64,000 nt of DNA from Brochothrix thermosphacta DSM 20171 = FSL F6-1036 (GTDB taxonomy: Bacteria; Bacillota; Bacilli; Lactobacillales; Listeriaceae): assembly GCF_036884295.1 (NCBI RefSeq), contig NZ_CP145608.1, forward strand, positions 806,001-870,000. Direction: 5' to 3'. The notes under the pieces were generated by a model. It searched no databases. It saw nothing but the letters and a program-made list of their open reading frames with translations, and had not been told where the DNA came from. Shown one piece after another: positions 35,386-45,109 of the stretch (position 1 is the first letter of the stretch; each line of letters begins with the position of its first letter). The position numbers and the translations under genes were made by a program.

Positions 35386-35757
35386 TTATTTAATTAGGGC
35401 GATTTTTTGAATTTTCACATCATTTACAAGGATGTTTCCATTACTTTCGTTTGACCAAAAAGGACCTTGTAATCGCGCACGTTTCTTATCAGAAAGAATA
35501 TGTTTTTCTTTGTAAGAAACTTCTACTTCGTAGCGACGATTGATTTTTATAGCATCCCATGTTTTTTTATCAACACTAAAAACGAAATGTTCACTTCCAG
35601 CACCTTCAATTAGTCCTGAAATTTGTTTTGTTGTATCCTTTTCTTGTACAAGCATGACAAATGTTAAATCAACACGCTTTGAACTAAATTGTTGGAAAAG
35701 GAAAAAAGCACCAATGAGTATAACGAAAACAATCGTTACAATCGGAAATCGTTTCAT
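35386..35757 (-). CDS. Small single-pass membrane or secreted protein, function unknown
   Basis: 123 residues. Residues 4-22 (FPIVTIVFVILIGAFFLFQ) form a membrane anchor or uncleaved signal; the remainder is hydrophilic, probably extracellular and beta-rich (VDLTFVMLVQ, HFVFSVDKKTWDAI, YEVEVSYKE). It has no cysteine for a lipid anchor. I do not recognise the family. GGAGTG lies seven bases before the ATG. A good promoter lies 60-90 bases upstream and a terminator directly after, so it is a separate unit. Confidence 0.75.
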   Translation of the reverse strand: MKRFPIVTIVFVILIGAFFLFQQFSSKRVDLTFVMLVQEKDTTKQISGLIEGAGSEHFVFSVDKKTWDAIKINRRYEVEVSYKEKHILSDKKRARLQGPFWSNESNGNILVNDVKIQKIALIK

Positions 35758-35816
35758 AATGTATCACTCCAGTCGAAGAAGGCATAGCTCATTCTTTACT
35801 TATACGTTCACCCTTT

Positions 35817-35845
35817 ATTATATAGAGGTATTGTGTAAAAGACAA
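35817..35845 (-). promoter_or_regulatory. Promoter of the small membrane-protein gene
   Basis: On the minus strand TTGTCT, exactly 17 bp, TATAAT. A near-ideal sigma-A site, just downstream of the gene ending at 35873. Confidence 0.75.
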
Positions 35846-35872
35846 AGGATAACTAGTGAGCTGTTAGACCAC

Positions 35873-36157
35873 TCATTTTTTATTCTTGTCAAAAATGTCT
35901 GAAGCAATCATTACTAATAAGATACTGAAAAGAGCAGCCCCAAAAAACATTGATCCTAATTGTCCATATAAAAAGTTGTTGAAACTACTTTGGAAAATAG
36001 ATAAAGCCAAGAAAATCAAACTGGTTATGACAAATACAGCAGGCATCAGCAGTAAAAAACGGTTTTGTAAAAATTTAAGCTGCAATGCCGTTAGTAAAAG
36101 CGCAAGGGCATATATGCCAATTAGTGCAAACCAAAAATAAGTAAAAGTAGACGTCAT
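35873..36157 (-). CDS. Small membrane protein, function unknown
   Basis: 94 residues with three predicted membrane helices (about 6-25, 35-55 and 66-86) and a short charged C-terminus (SDIFDKNKK). Not recognised. It starts 18 bases after the cymR stop on the same strand, with AAAGGA before the ATG, so it is expected to be cotranscribed with cymR. Confidence 0.7.
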   Translation of the reverse strand: MTSTFTYFWFALIGIYALALLLTALQLKFLQNRFLLLMPAVFVITSLIFLALSIFQSSFNNFLYGQLGSMFFGAALFSILLVMIASDIFDKNKK

Positions 36158-36175
36158 AGTTATCGTCCTTTCTCG

Positions 36176-36595
36176 CTAAATATAGAACATGTACCCTGCA
36201 GGACCTTCAGTTTCTTTATAGTTAGCAAGATCCTCAATTGTCGTTGAATCAAGTACGTCTTTCACAGCATCGCGGATACGTCCCCATAAATCACGTTTAG
36301 CAGGTTCTTCATTTTCCATACCCTCAACGAGAGATATTGGCCCTTCCAACAAACGAATCACATCGCCGGCAGTAATTTCAGAAGGCTCCTGTGCAAGTAT
36401 ATAACCACCATAGGCACCACGAACCGAACGTACGATTCCAGCATTTCGTAAGGGTGAAATAAGTTGTTCAAGATAATGCTCACTTAAGTCGTGTGTTTTT
36501 GCAATCGTCTTTAACGAAGTAGGACCTTGTCCGGTGCGTTTTGCCAATTCAATGACAATAGTTAAACCATAACGTCCTTTTGTTGATATTTTCAA
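36176..36595 (-). CDS. cymR: Rrf2-family cysteine-metabolism repressor CymR
   Basis: 139 residues, very close to Bacillus CymR in memory: MKISTKGRYGLTIVIELAK, the winged-helix segment SLKTIAKTHDLSEHYLEQLI, SVRGAYGGYILA, and the C-terminal GYMFYI. It lacks the three cysteines that bind Fe-S in IscR/NsrR, as CymR does. CymR with CysK represses sulfur-uptake and cysteine-synthesis genes. It is divergent from rarA and near a cysteine desulfurase, as in Bacillus (yrzC-yrvN-yrvO). A perfect palindrome ACAATATTGT (36612-36621) sits between its promoter and start and might be an autoregulatory site. Confidence 0.93.
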   Translation of the reverse strand: MKISTKGRYGLTIVIELAKRTGQGPTSLKTIAKTHDLSEHYLEQLISPLRNAGIVRSVRGAYGGYILAQEPSEITAGDVIRLLEGPISLVEGMENEEPAKRDLWGRIRDAVKDVLDSTTIEDLANYKETEGPAGYMFYI

Positions 36596-36632
36596 AAAAA
36601 TAACCTCCTACACAATATTGTATCTATCTAAA

Positions 36633-36659
36633 ATTATAACATAAATATTGTGAGGTCAA
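36633..36659 (-). promoter_or_regulatory. Candidate cymR promoter
   Basis: Minus strand TTGACC and TATAAT, spacer only 15 bp, which is shorter than ideal. Confidence 0.5.
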
Positions 36660-36785
36660 GCAATCATTAACTATACAATAAATCTTAGATAACCTCTAAA
36701 AAGGAAGCTTGCTGTAATATGTGATAAAATGGAAGAATATGACATTGGATAATGTTTACAATTAGAAGTTAAGGAGTTGAACAAA

Positions 36786-38078
36786 ATGGGGATGGATGCA
36801 CCGTTAGCTTATCGTATGCGACCAACTGACCTGAGCGAAATCATCGGTCAAAGTCATTTAGTAGCAGAAGGTGAAATCATTGAAAGAATGGTACGAGCTA
36901 AACGTCTGACCTCCATGATTTTATATGGCCCACCAGGGATTGGTAAGACGTCGATTGCAAATGCAATTGCCGGGAGTACAAAGTATTCGTTTCGAAAATT
37001 GAACGCTGTTACAAACAATAAAAAAGACTTAGAAATTGTTGTAGCTGAAGCACGTATGAGTGGGCATGTGATTTTATTGTTAGATGAGGTTCATCGTCTT
37101 GATAAAACCAAGCAAGATTTTTTATTGCCGCATTTGGAAAGCGGTCGTATTATTTTGATAGGCGCAACAACCAGCAACCCTTATATTGCAATTAACCCAG
37201 CGATTCGTAGCCGTGCGCAAATTTTTGAATTGAAGCCGTTAGTAGTCTCAGATATTTTAATAGCATTAAATCGAGCGCTCACTGATGAGGAACGTGGTTT
37301 AGCAAGTTATAAACCAAAGGTAACAAAAGAAGCGTTAGAGCATTTTGCAGTGAGTAGTAACGGCGATGTTCGTGGTGCTTTAAATGGCTTAGAGTTAGCC
37401 GTTATTTCAACGCCAGCAAATGATGAAGGCGTCGTTTTGATTGATGTAAAAACAGCTGAAGTTTGTTTACAACGTAAAAGTCTTGCGATGGATAAAGATG
37501 GTGATGGGCATTATGATGTGTTAAGTGCTTTACAAAAATCAATCCGAGGCAGTGATGTTGACGCGTCTTTACATTATTTAGGACGTTTAATTGAGGCAGG
37601 TGATCTTTTTAGTATTAGCCGCCGTATTTTAGTGATGGCTTATGAAGATATTGGGTTAGCGAACCCTCAAGTCGGTGTTCACGTTTTGGCAGCAGTACAG
37701 ACTGCTGAAAAAATTGGATTTCCAGAAGCGCGAATTCCACTAGCTAATGCAGTAATTGAATTAGCATTGGCACCTAAATCAAATTCAGCTTATCTTGCAA
37801 TTGACGGTGTTTTAAGTGACATTCGTAAGGGTGTCAGTGGAGAGATTCCAGATCATCTCAAAGACGGTCATTATAGTGGTGCTGAAAAATTAGGCCGTGC
37901 AATCGGTTATCAATACCCACATGATTTTCCCACAAAGCAGTTTCCTGGTTACTGGGTAGACCAACAATATTTACCAAATAACATAAAAAATAAGCAGTAC
38001 TACTCACCTAAACGTTCTGGTAAGTTTGAAAATGCTTTGGCTGATATGTATGTTTTAATTGAAAAAAATAAAAAATAA
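36786..38078 (+). CDS. rarA: Replication-associated recombination protein RarA (MgsA)
   Basis: 430 residues of the clamp-loader-like AAA+ family. Walker A GPPGIGKT (48-55), Walker B LLLDEVHR, sensor IGATTSNPY, arginine finger AIRSRAQIFEL, then the tetramerisation region LGRLIEAGDLFSISRRILVMAYEDIGLANP and GYQYPHDF. It acts at stalled replication forks. AAGGAG fits ATG36786; TTG36777 overlaps the signal. It converges on the 6S RNA gene; their ends share the A/T-rich region at 38079-38090. Confidence 0.94.
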   Translation: MGMDAPLAYRMRPTDLSEIIGQSHLVAEGEIIERMVRAKRLTSMILYGPPGIGKTSIANAIAGSTKYSFRKLNAVTNNKKDLEIVVAEARMSGHVILLLDEVHRLDKTKQDFLLPHLESGRIILIGATTSNPYIAINPAIRSRAQIFELKPLVVSDILIALNRALTDEERGLASYKPKVTKEALEHFAVSSNGDVRGALNGLELAVISTPANDEGVVLIDVKTAEVCLQRKSLAMDKDGDGHYDVLSALQKSIRGSDVDASLHYLGRLIEAGDLFSISRRILVMAYEDIGLANPQVGVHVLAAVQTAEKIGFPEARIPLANAVIELALAPKSNSAYLAIDGVLSDIRKGVSGEIPDHLKDGHYSGAEKLGRAIGYQYPHDFPTKQFPGYWVDQQYLPNNIKNKQYYSPKRSGKFENALADMYVLIEKNKK

Positions 38079-38085
38079 AAAAAGA

Positions 38086-38272
38086 ATCCCGATCGCGCCG
38101 TCGATTTTCCCTAAATTTTGTACCCGCACTTATAGCAGGTGGGTGACCCTCACCATTGATTACAAGTCCTCATGAAAAGGCTTTTGTTCTCAATGTTTGT
38201 TGCGTCTCCCGTAACAAACATGTTCGGTCAAAATAAATAGGTACTCTAACGTACACATCAGGATTTCTTTAT
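38086..38272 (-). ncRNA. ssrS: 6S RNA
   Basis: Read on the minus strand the sequence starts AAATCCTGATGTGT, contains GTTTGTTACGGGAGACGCAACAAAC, CAATGGTGAGGGTCACCCACCTGC, AAGTGCGGGTAC, and ends GGCGCGATCGGGATT with a T run. These are the conserved blocks of Bacillus 6S-1 (bsrA). The 5' AATCC-GAT pairs with the 3' ATCGGGATT to close the long rod with its central bubble. TATATT at 38279-38284 (minus) is a likely -10. 6S RNA binds sigma-A RNA polymerase and dampens transcription in stationary phase. Neighbouring rarA (yrvN) also fits the Bacillus location. End points are approximate. Confidence 0.92.
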
Positions 38273-38433
38273 GACCCTAATATAGCATTTTTTTTTTGAA
38301 TAATCAAATGAAGTTAACTGAAAAAGCAGATAAAAAAAAGATAAACAGCAAATTTGCTTTTTAGCGTATTTTTTTCTAAAATCAATAAATATGGTTTAAA
38401 AGAACGGCTTTAAAATAGAGGAGATGCTTTCGA

Positions 38434-39576
38434 GTGAAACAGTTATATATCGATCATGCGGCTACATCGCCAATTGATCCCGAAGTTATGTCAGCAATGG
38501 TTGACAATATGTTATCTATCAGCGGTAATCCGAGCAGTGTACACCGTTACGGACGCGAAGCGCGATATGCCTTAGATACCGCTCGTGCTGTATTGGCAGC
38601 ATCAATCCACGCGAAAGAAAGTGAGATTGTTTTCACGAGTGGCGGTACAGAAAGTGATAACTTAGCGTTGTTAGGAACAGCCTATGCGAGACAATCAGAA
38701 GGAAAACATATCATTACAACAGCGATAGAACATTCAGCTATATTGAAAACTGCACAGGCGTTGGAAAAAGATGGTTTTGAAATAACCTACTTACCTGTTT
38801 CTAAAAATGGTGAAATTTCACTTAATGATTTACAAGAAGCTTTACGTCCAGATACAATCTTGGTATCGATTATGTATGGAAACAATGAGGTTGGGAGTCG
38901 ACAGCCAATTCAAGCGATTGGATTAATGTTGGAAACACACCCGTCCTACTTTCATACAGATGCCGTGCAAGCTTATGGTTTAGAGAAACTAAATGTTGAT
39001 GAACTCAAAGTTGACTTGCTCTCAACAAGTGCGCATAAATTAAATGGTCCTCACGGTATCGGTTTTTTATATGTACGATCACAAATACGGTTAAATTATA
39101 CGATGTTTGGTGGCGATCAGGAGCGTAAGCGACGTGCTGGAACTGAAAACTTACCGGCAATTGTAGGCTATGCTAAAGCAGTTGAGTTAGCAGAAGAAAC
39201 ACGTGCTGATAAGCGTGATAGTTACGAAAAATTCAAACAGATTATTATAAGTGCATTGGATATTGCAGGTGTTAAATATGAGATTAATGGAACGATTGAC
39301 AACAGTCTTAGCCATATCTTAAACATTCATTTTATTGGCGCCTCAGTTGAAGCATTTTTAGTAAACTTAGATATGGCAGGTGTTGCTGTATCAAGTGGTT
39401 CGGCATGTATGGCAGGTAGTATTGAACCCTCGCATGTGTTAGTGGCGATGTATGGGGAAGATACACCTGTATTGAAAGAAAGTCTGCGATTTAGTTTTGG
39501 TGCAGGTTTAACAAAAGAAGATATCACTTATGTAGCTGATGAAACAGTACGTATTTATCAACGCATTGTAAAATAA
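38434..39576 (+). CDS. Cysteine desulfurase (YrvO/IscS-like)
   Basis: 380 residues. YIDHAATSPIDPEVMSAM, FTSGGTESDN, the PLP lysine in LLSTSAHKLNGPHG and the persulfide cysteine in SSGSACMAGS identify a NifS/IscS-type enzyme with the long catalytic loop. It takes sulfur from cysteine; in Bacillus the neighbour YrvO feeds MnmA for tRNA 2-thiouridine, and the same order (desulfurase then mnmA 15 bases later) is seen here, so that is the likely role. Start is GTG38434 with AGGAGATG upstream. Confidence 0.94.
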   Translation: MKQLYIDHAATSPIDPEVMSAMVDNMLSISGNPSSVHRYGREARYALDTARAVLAASIHAKESEIVFTSGGTESDNLALLGTAYARQSEGKHIITTAIEHSAILKTAQALEKDGFEITYLPVSKNGEISLNDLQEALRPDTILVSIMYGNNEVGSRQPIQAIGLMLETHPSYFHTDAVQAYGLEKLNVDELKVDLLSTSAHKLNGPHGIGFLYVRSQIRLNYTMFGGDQERKRRAGTENLPAIVGYAKAVELAEETRADKRDSYEKFKQIIISALDIAGVKYEINGTIDNSLSHILNIHFIGASVEAFLVNLDMAGVAVSSGSACMAGSIEPSHVLVAMYGEDTPVLKESLRFSFGAGLTKEDITYVADETVRIYQRIVK

Positions 39577-40710
<1,134 letters not shown>

Positions 40711-41435
40711 GTGAAAGTGGAAACACCTCGTTTATTCTCTGAGAAATTGGAAAACTAAAAAATATTCGTTAGACTAGAAATCTTAAATGAGGGTCGACTG
40801 ATCCATGTCGACTTTACCATTTAAATTTCAGGTCTAATGTTTTTTATTTGTTCTGAAATTAATCGAGAGAATAGGTGTTATAACTGGAGAAAAGTGAAAG
40901 TGGAAACACCTCGTTTATTCTCTGAGAAATTGGAAAACTAAAAAATATTCGTTAGACTAGAATTGAAAGAACGACAAGCTCATTCTACTTTATCTAAATT
41001 GGAATGTGAAAAAAGTCACTCGTTAGATTAGAAAATTCAATTAGGATAGACTGATTGTTGAAAGAAAGTTAAGCTCGCTTTATTTTATCCCAATTGAAAT
41101 ACTAAAAATATCACTCATTAGGCTAAGGAAATTAAATTGTTATAGACTGCTCCATGTCTATACTCCAATTTGATTTTCAGGTCTAGTGATTTTTTTATGT
41201 GTTTATGAAATTTTGATAAAGTCAGCTTAGTTTTCTGGAGACTATTCTATTTAAAATTAAATTTCAGGTCTAGTGATTTTTTTAACGTTTATGAAGTTTT
41301 GATAAAGTAAGCTTGGAGTTCTGGAGACAGAAGGAAACATCAAAGACAATAATATTTAAAATTTAAATTTCAGGTCTAATGTTTTTTATTTGTTCTGAAA
41401 TTAATCGAGAGAATAGGTGTTATAATTAGAGATAA
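40711..41435 (+). repeat. Family-3 repeat cluster after mnmA: giant covarying hairpins
   Basis: No gene. A 69-bp unit starting GTGAAAGTGGAAACACC is identical at 40711-40779 and 40894-40962. A 64-bp unit (TTTAAATTTCAGGTC ... GGTGTTATAA) is identical at 40820-40883 and 41362-41425. The first hairpin (40751-40846) has outer arms AAAATATTCGTTAGAC / GGTCTAATGTTTTTT, inner arms TTAAATG / CATTTAA, and tip GTCGAC-TGATCCAT-GTCGAC. Another (41105-41208) has ATCACT...AGTGAT outside and tip ATAGAC-TGCTCCAT-GTCTAT: both arms changed together, loop kept. A third (about 40960-41115) pairs CAATTAGGATA with TATCCCAATTG. Partial copies lie at 41190-41330. Confidence 0.85.
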
Positions 41436-41540
41436 GTGAAAGTATTTTCAAGCCCGTTTGAAAATGAATAAATTGGAGAAAACACTATTTTGACGTATTT
41501 TGTCAGGATAGTGTTTTTGAAATTTCAGAAGTTTTGGCTT
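41436..41540 (+). repeat. Family-2 repeat before yrrB
   Basis: GTGAAAG head, TTTTCAA-GCCCG-TTTGAAAA hairpin, ATTGGAGAAAA box, then hairpin AACACTAT-TTTGACG...TGTCAGG-ATAGTGTT (41481-41516) and the tail TTTTTGAAATTTCAGAAGTTTTGG. Same modular order as at 16646. The 41541-41717 gap to the next gene shows an extended TGGTAAAAT -10-like element ending at 41682 and little else. Confidence 0.8.
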
Positions 41541-41717
41541 GGTTGAGTAGCGTCCCTTAATCACTAAAATCACCTAAATAATGAGCAGTTATAATTAATT
41601 CCTTCAAACAAATTTTTTTATTGTGATAAAAGCTGTTTTTACAGAGGTCAATGGTTTTAAAAAGCGGAATATATGGTAAAATGGTCTAATGAAGATATTA
41701 AGAAGAGGAGCGGGACA

Positions 41718-42380
41718 ATGACTGATTTAAATGCACAAGCGTTAGAACATATGCAAAAAGGTGAAGTAGAAGAAGCAGTGAAGGTTTTAACTGAACAAAT
41801 TGAAAAGGTACCTACAGATGTAGTCGCATATATTAACTTTGGGAATGTTTTATTATCAATGGGAGATGTAGAACGCGCGGCACGTTTTTATGATCGTGCG
41901 ATTGAAATCGATTCAAATGTACCAACGGTTTATTATAGCTATGGGAACTTGTATTACCAAGCCCAAGAATATACTAAGGCCGCACAAAAATTTCAAATGG
42001 CACTTGAAAAAGGACTGGATGAAGCGGATGTTTACTTTATGTTAGGTATTTCATTGTTGAATCAAGGTGAAGCTAAATTAGCAATGCCTTATCTTTTAAC
42101 AGCAACTGAAAAAAATCCCGATGATATTGAAGCGTGGTTCCAATATGCATTAGTATTAGCACAATTATCACTATTTGACGAAGCAATTAATGCTTTTAAC
42201 CAAGTGTTGGCGATGGATGACACGCATGCAGATGCTCTTTATTATTTAGGTACAGCTCGTCTGATGAATGGTGAAGATTCAACAATCATTAAACCGCTGT
42301 TTGAAAAAGTTGTCACATTACAACCGGAACATGAAATGGCGTTAAGTGCGTTAGATGCAATTACAGCTTACGAAAAATAA
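41718..42380 (+). CDS. yrrB: TPR-repeat protein YrrB
   Basis: 220 residues of about six consecutive tetratricopeptide repeats (units with the pattern A-Y-NFGNVLLSMGDVERAARFYDRAIEI). It matches Bacillus YrrB in size and position between mnmA (trmU) and recD2. TPR proteins of this kind bind partner proteins; the partner is not known from sequence. GAGGAG precedes ATG41718; the 15 codons upstream overlap a promoter-like region and are rejected. recD2 follows 21 bases later. Confidence 0.88.
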   Translation: MTDLNAQALEHMQKGEVEEAVKVLTEQIEKVPTDVVAYINFGNVLLSMGDVERAARFYDRAIEIDSNVPTVYYSYGNLYYQAQEYTKAAQKFQMALEKGLDEADVYFMLGISLLNQGEAKLAMPYLLTATEKNPDDIEAWFQYALVLAQLSLFDEAINAFNQVLAMDDTHADALYYLGTARLMNGEDSTIIKPLFEKVVTLQPEHEMALSALDAITAYEK

Positions 42381-42401
42381 TAAACAAGGAGGTGGAGGAA
42401 G

Positions 42402-44780
42402 ATGACGGATACAATGAACACATCAGAGGGTGAAAATATACCACCGTATGTTAAAGGCAATGTGGTCACCACCATCTTTCATAATGCCACTAACTTGTTT
42501 TCTGTGTTGCGTATGGAAGTGAAAGAAAGTAATGTCGAATGGGATGACCGTGAAATTGTCATCACCGGTTATCTACCAGAACTTTCACAAGAAGACCGTT
42601 ATCATTTAGAAGGAACGGTATCAGAACATCCAAAGTATGGACGACAGTTTCAGGTCACAACTTTCAGAAAAGAAATGCCTGCTACTAAGGCGGGTGTTTC
42701 TACTTATTTATCTGGAGAAATGTTCAAAGGTGTCGGTAAAAAGACTGCTGAACGAATTGTCGATATACTAGGTAACGATGCCATTTCACGGATTTTACAA
42801 GATCCAACTGTGTTAGATCAAGTCCCAAAATTAACAACAAAATTAAAAGAATCATTAGCCAAAACACTTCAAGAAAATGAAGGCATTGAATTGGTGATGA
42901 TTAAACTTAATGAAATGGGATTTGGTCCCCAATTAGCGATGCGTATTTTTCAAACATACCAACAAAAAACGATGGAAGTTATTAATGAAAATCCGTATCA
43001 ATTGATTCATGATGTCACAGGTATCGGCTTTAATCGTGCGGATGAACTGGGCCAAAAAATTGGTATGGGTGGTAATCATCCTTCTCGTTTAAGTGCAGCA
43101 CTGATGTTTACGGTTGATTCGGAAAGTATGCAAAACGGTCATGTTTATATGGAATATGATGAAACGGTATTAGCTACAAAGCGTTTATTATTAAGTAGTA
43201 ATGGCTCTTCTGTCATTGCGGAAAATGAAATTAGTGACGCATTGCAAGAACTATTACAAAATAATGAGCTTGTGCAAGAAGAGACACGCATCTATTTACC
43301 ATCGTTGTATCATGCCGAAAAAGGTGTCGCACATCATTTAATGCGACTTGAAAAAGCACAGGCGAAGCGTACAACTTTTCCGAAGTCAGAGTTTTTAAAA
43401 GCGCTTGGTGAATTGGAAGAACGTATTAATGTAACCTATGCACCGTCTCAAAGTGATGCGATTGAAACAGCTTTAAATTCGTCAACAATGATTTTAACAG
43501 GTGGACCAGGTACAGGTAAAACAACTGTTATTAAAGGGATTGTTGAATTGTTTGCTGAATTAAATGGCGTTAGTCTAGATCCAAGTGAATATAAAGATGG
43601 AAAAACATTCCCTGTCGTTTTGGCAGCACCCACGGGACGAGCAGCAAAACGTATGAGTGAATCGACTAATCTACCTGCGATGACAATTCATCGTTTATTG
43701 GGGATGACAGGTCAAGAAAATAAGTCTGAAGATGTTGATCGTGATATTGAAGGACAATTGCTTATTATCGATGAAACAAGTATGGTTGATATTTGGCTAG
43801 CAAACCAACTGTTGCGAGCTGTGCCAACTAATATGCAGGTTATTTTTGTCGGTGATAAAGACCAGTTGCCATCAGTAGGGCCGGGTCAGTTTTTAAAAGA
43901 TATTTTAAAATCAGAAGTCATTCCAACAATTTCGCTAACAGAAATTTATCGACAAGCAGAAGGCTCATCGATTATTGAATTGGCTCACCATGTAAAAGAT
44001 GGCGTTTTGCCTGCTGATTTTACTGAAAATCAGTCAGATCGTTCGTTTTTCCGTTGTAATACACAACAGTTGTCAGAAGTAGTGGGGCAAGTGGTTAAAA
44101 ATGCCGTGAAAAAAGGTTTTACTTCTAAGGATATTCAAGTGTTGATCCCGATGTATCGTGGTCCTGCTGGAATTAATAAAATGAATGAAGAGCTGCAGGA
44201 AATTTTAAATCCTAACCCTGAGGGTAAGCGGAAAGAAATAACCTATGGCGATGTGATTTATCGTGTGGGTGATAAAGTGCTGCAACTTGTTAATCAGCCT
44301 GAGAGTAACGTTTTTAATGGTGATATGGGAACAATTGTATCAATTATCTATGCGAAGGAAACCGTCGAAAAACAAGATACGCTTGTCATTGAATTTGATC
44401 AAACAGAAGTGACATACTTACGCGGTGATTTGAACCAAATTACGCATGCCTATTGTTGCTCTGTGCATAAAGCACAAGGATCTGAATTCCCAATTGTTAT
44501 TTTACCGTTATTAAAAAGTTATTATCGAATGTTACGCCGTGATATTTTATACACAGCGATGACTAGAAGTCGGCAATTTTTAATTATGTGTGGCGAAGAA
44601 GATGCCTTTGCGCAAGCGACAGTGAGGCAATCAGATGTTGCACGACAAACATCTTTATTTGAACGACTTACTCGCACAACTGCAGAGTTAGAACCGGTGA
44701 ATGAAGCAGGAGAATATATTTTAACACCTGAAAATATTCATTCAATTGACCCAATGATTGGTATGGTAGAGAGTCCGTAG
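42402..44780 (+). CDS. recD2: RecD2-type DNA helicase
   Basis: 792 residues. The N-terminal region (about 1-330) includes the helix-hairpin-helix pairs typical of RecD2 (GVGKKTAERIV, GIGFNRADEL). SF1B motifs follow: Walker A GGPGTGKT (367-374), IDETSMVD motif II, VGDKDQLPSVGPG, and the C-terminal VHKAQGSEFPIV. It is a 5' to 3' helicase not associated with RecBC, involved in replication-fork and mismatch-related repair. GGAGGTGGAGG precedes ATG42402. It is followed by a family-4 element that ends in a terminator. Confidence 0.94.
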   Translation: MTDTMNTSEGENIPPYVKGNVVTTIFHNATNLFSVLRMEVKESNVEWDDREIVITGYLPELSQEDRYHLEGTVSEHPKYGRQFQVTTFRKEMPATKAGVSTYLSGEMFKGVGKKTAERIVDILGNDAISRILQDPTVLDQVPKLTTKLKESLAKTLQENEGIELVMIKLNEMGFGPQLAMRIFQTYQQKTMEVINENPYQLIHDVTGIGFNRADELGQKIGMGGNHPSRLSAALMFTVDSESMQNGHVYMEYDETVLATKRLLLSSNGSSVIAENEISDALQELLQNNELVQEETRIYLPSLYHAEKGVAHHLMRLEKAQAKRTTFPKSEFLKALGELEERINVTYAPSQSDAIETALNSSTMILTGGPGTGKTTVIKGIVELFAELNGVSLDPSEYKDGKTFPVVLAAPTGRAAKRMSESTNLPAMTIHRLLGMTGQENKSEDVDRDIEGQLLIIDETSMVDIWLANQLLRAVPTNMQVIFVGDKDQLPSVGPGQFLKDILKSEVIPTISLTEIYRQAEGSSIIELAHHVKDGVLPADFTENQSDRSFFRCNTQQLSEVVGQVVKNAVKKGFTSKDIQVLIPMYRGPAGINKMNEELQEILNPNPEGKRKEITYGDVIYRVGDKVLQLVNQPESNVFNGDMGTIVSIIYAKETVEKQDTLVIEFDQTEVTYLRGDLNQITHAYCCSVHKAQGSEFPIVILPLLKSYYRMLRRDILYTAMTRSRQFLIMCGEEDAFAQATVRQSDVARQTSLFERLTRTTAELEPVNEAGEYILTPENIHSIDPMIGMVESP

Positions 44781-44802
44781 TCTAATTATAGATACTGCAA
44801 CC

Positions 44803-45003
44803 TACAGCGATAAACTGTGGGGTGCAACTGAAGATAAACGCTGTTCCAGTTCGTCACTTACTCGTTGTTCCTACGATCACAGCATTTCTATTCAGCCTTC
44901 TCATATTGGAATCAAAGTTGCTTAAATCATGTTCAACGAAAAAAGAAGTTTTCAAGACTTTGTCAACAATCTGAACCCACAGTGATAAACTGTGGGTTTT
45001 TTT
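44803..45003 (+). repeat. Family-4 structured element after recD2
   Basis: About 200 bp, aligned with 58591-58822. Shared blocks: ACTGAAGATAAA-(x)-CTGTTC-(x)-AG-(x)-TCGTCACT, CAGCATTTCTATTCAGCCT-(x)-CTCATAT, CAAAGT-(x)-GCTTAAATCAT-(x)-TTCAA, GACTTTGTC-(x)-ACAATCTG. Within the element CTGAAGATAAACGCTG can pair with CAGCATTTCTATTCAG. The ends pair too: ACTGTGGGG (44814) with CCCACAGT (44976). In the other copy those ends read GAGGTGTT / AACACCTC, so pairing is kept while sequence changes. Confidence 0.8.
44974..45003 (+). terminator. Terminator of recD2 within the family-4 element
   Basis: AACCCACAGT-GATAA-ACTGTGGGTT with a T7 tail. The same AC-(x)-ACAG(C/T)GATAAACTGTGGG string occurs at 44799-44821, so alternative pairings across the element are possible. 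Confidence 0.9.
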
Positions 45004-45069
45004 GGAGTAATAGATTGTTTTGAGCAAAAAAAATGACACGTTTTAAAAAGTATGGTAAATTATATTGTA

Positions 45070-45084
45070 CACAACTTAATTGTG
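45070..45084 (+). promoter_or_regulatory. OhrR-type operator upstream of ohr
   Basis: CACAACTTAATTGTG, a 15-bp near-palindrome, resembles the OhrR site TACAATT-AATTGTA known from Bacillus. It overlaps the region just downstream of a TATATT -10-like box (45061-45066), where a bound repressor would block transcription. Confidence 0.7.
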
Positions 45085-45109
45085 AAAAACTTAATCGGAG
45101 GTAACAACG

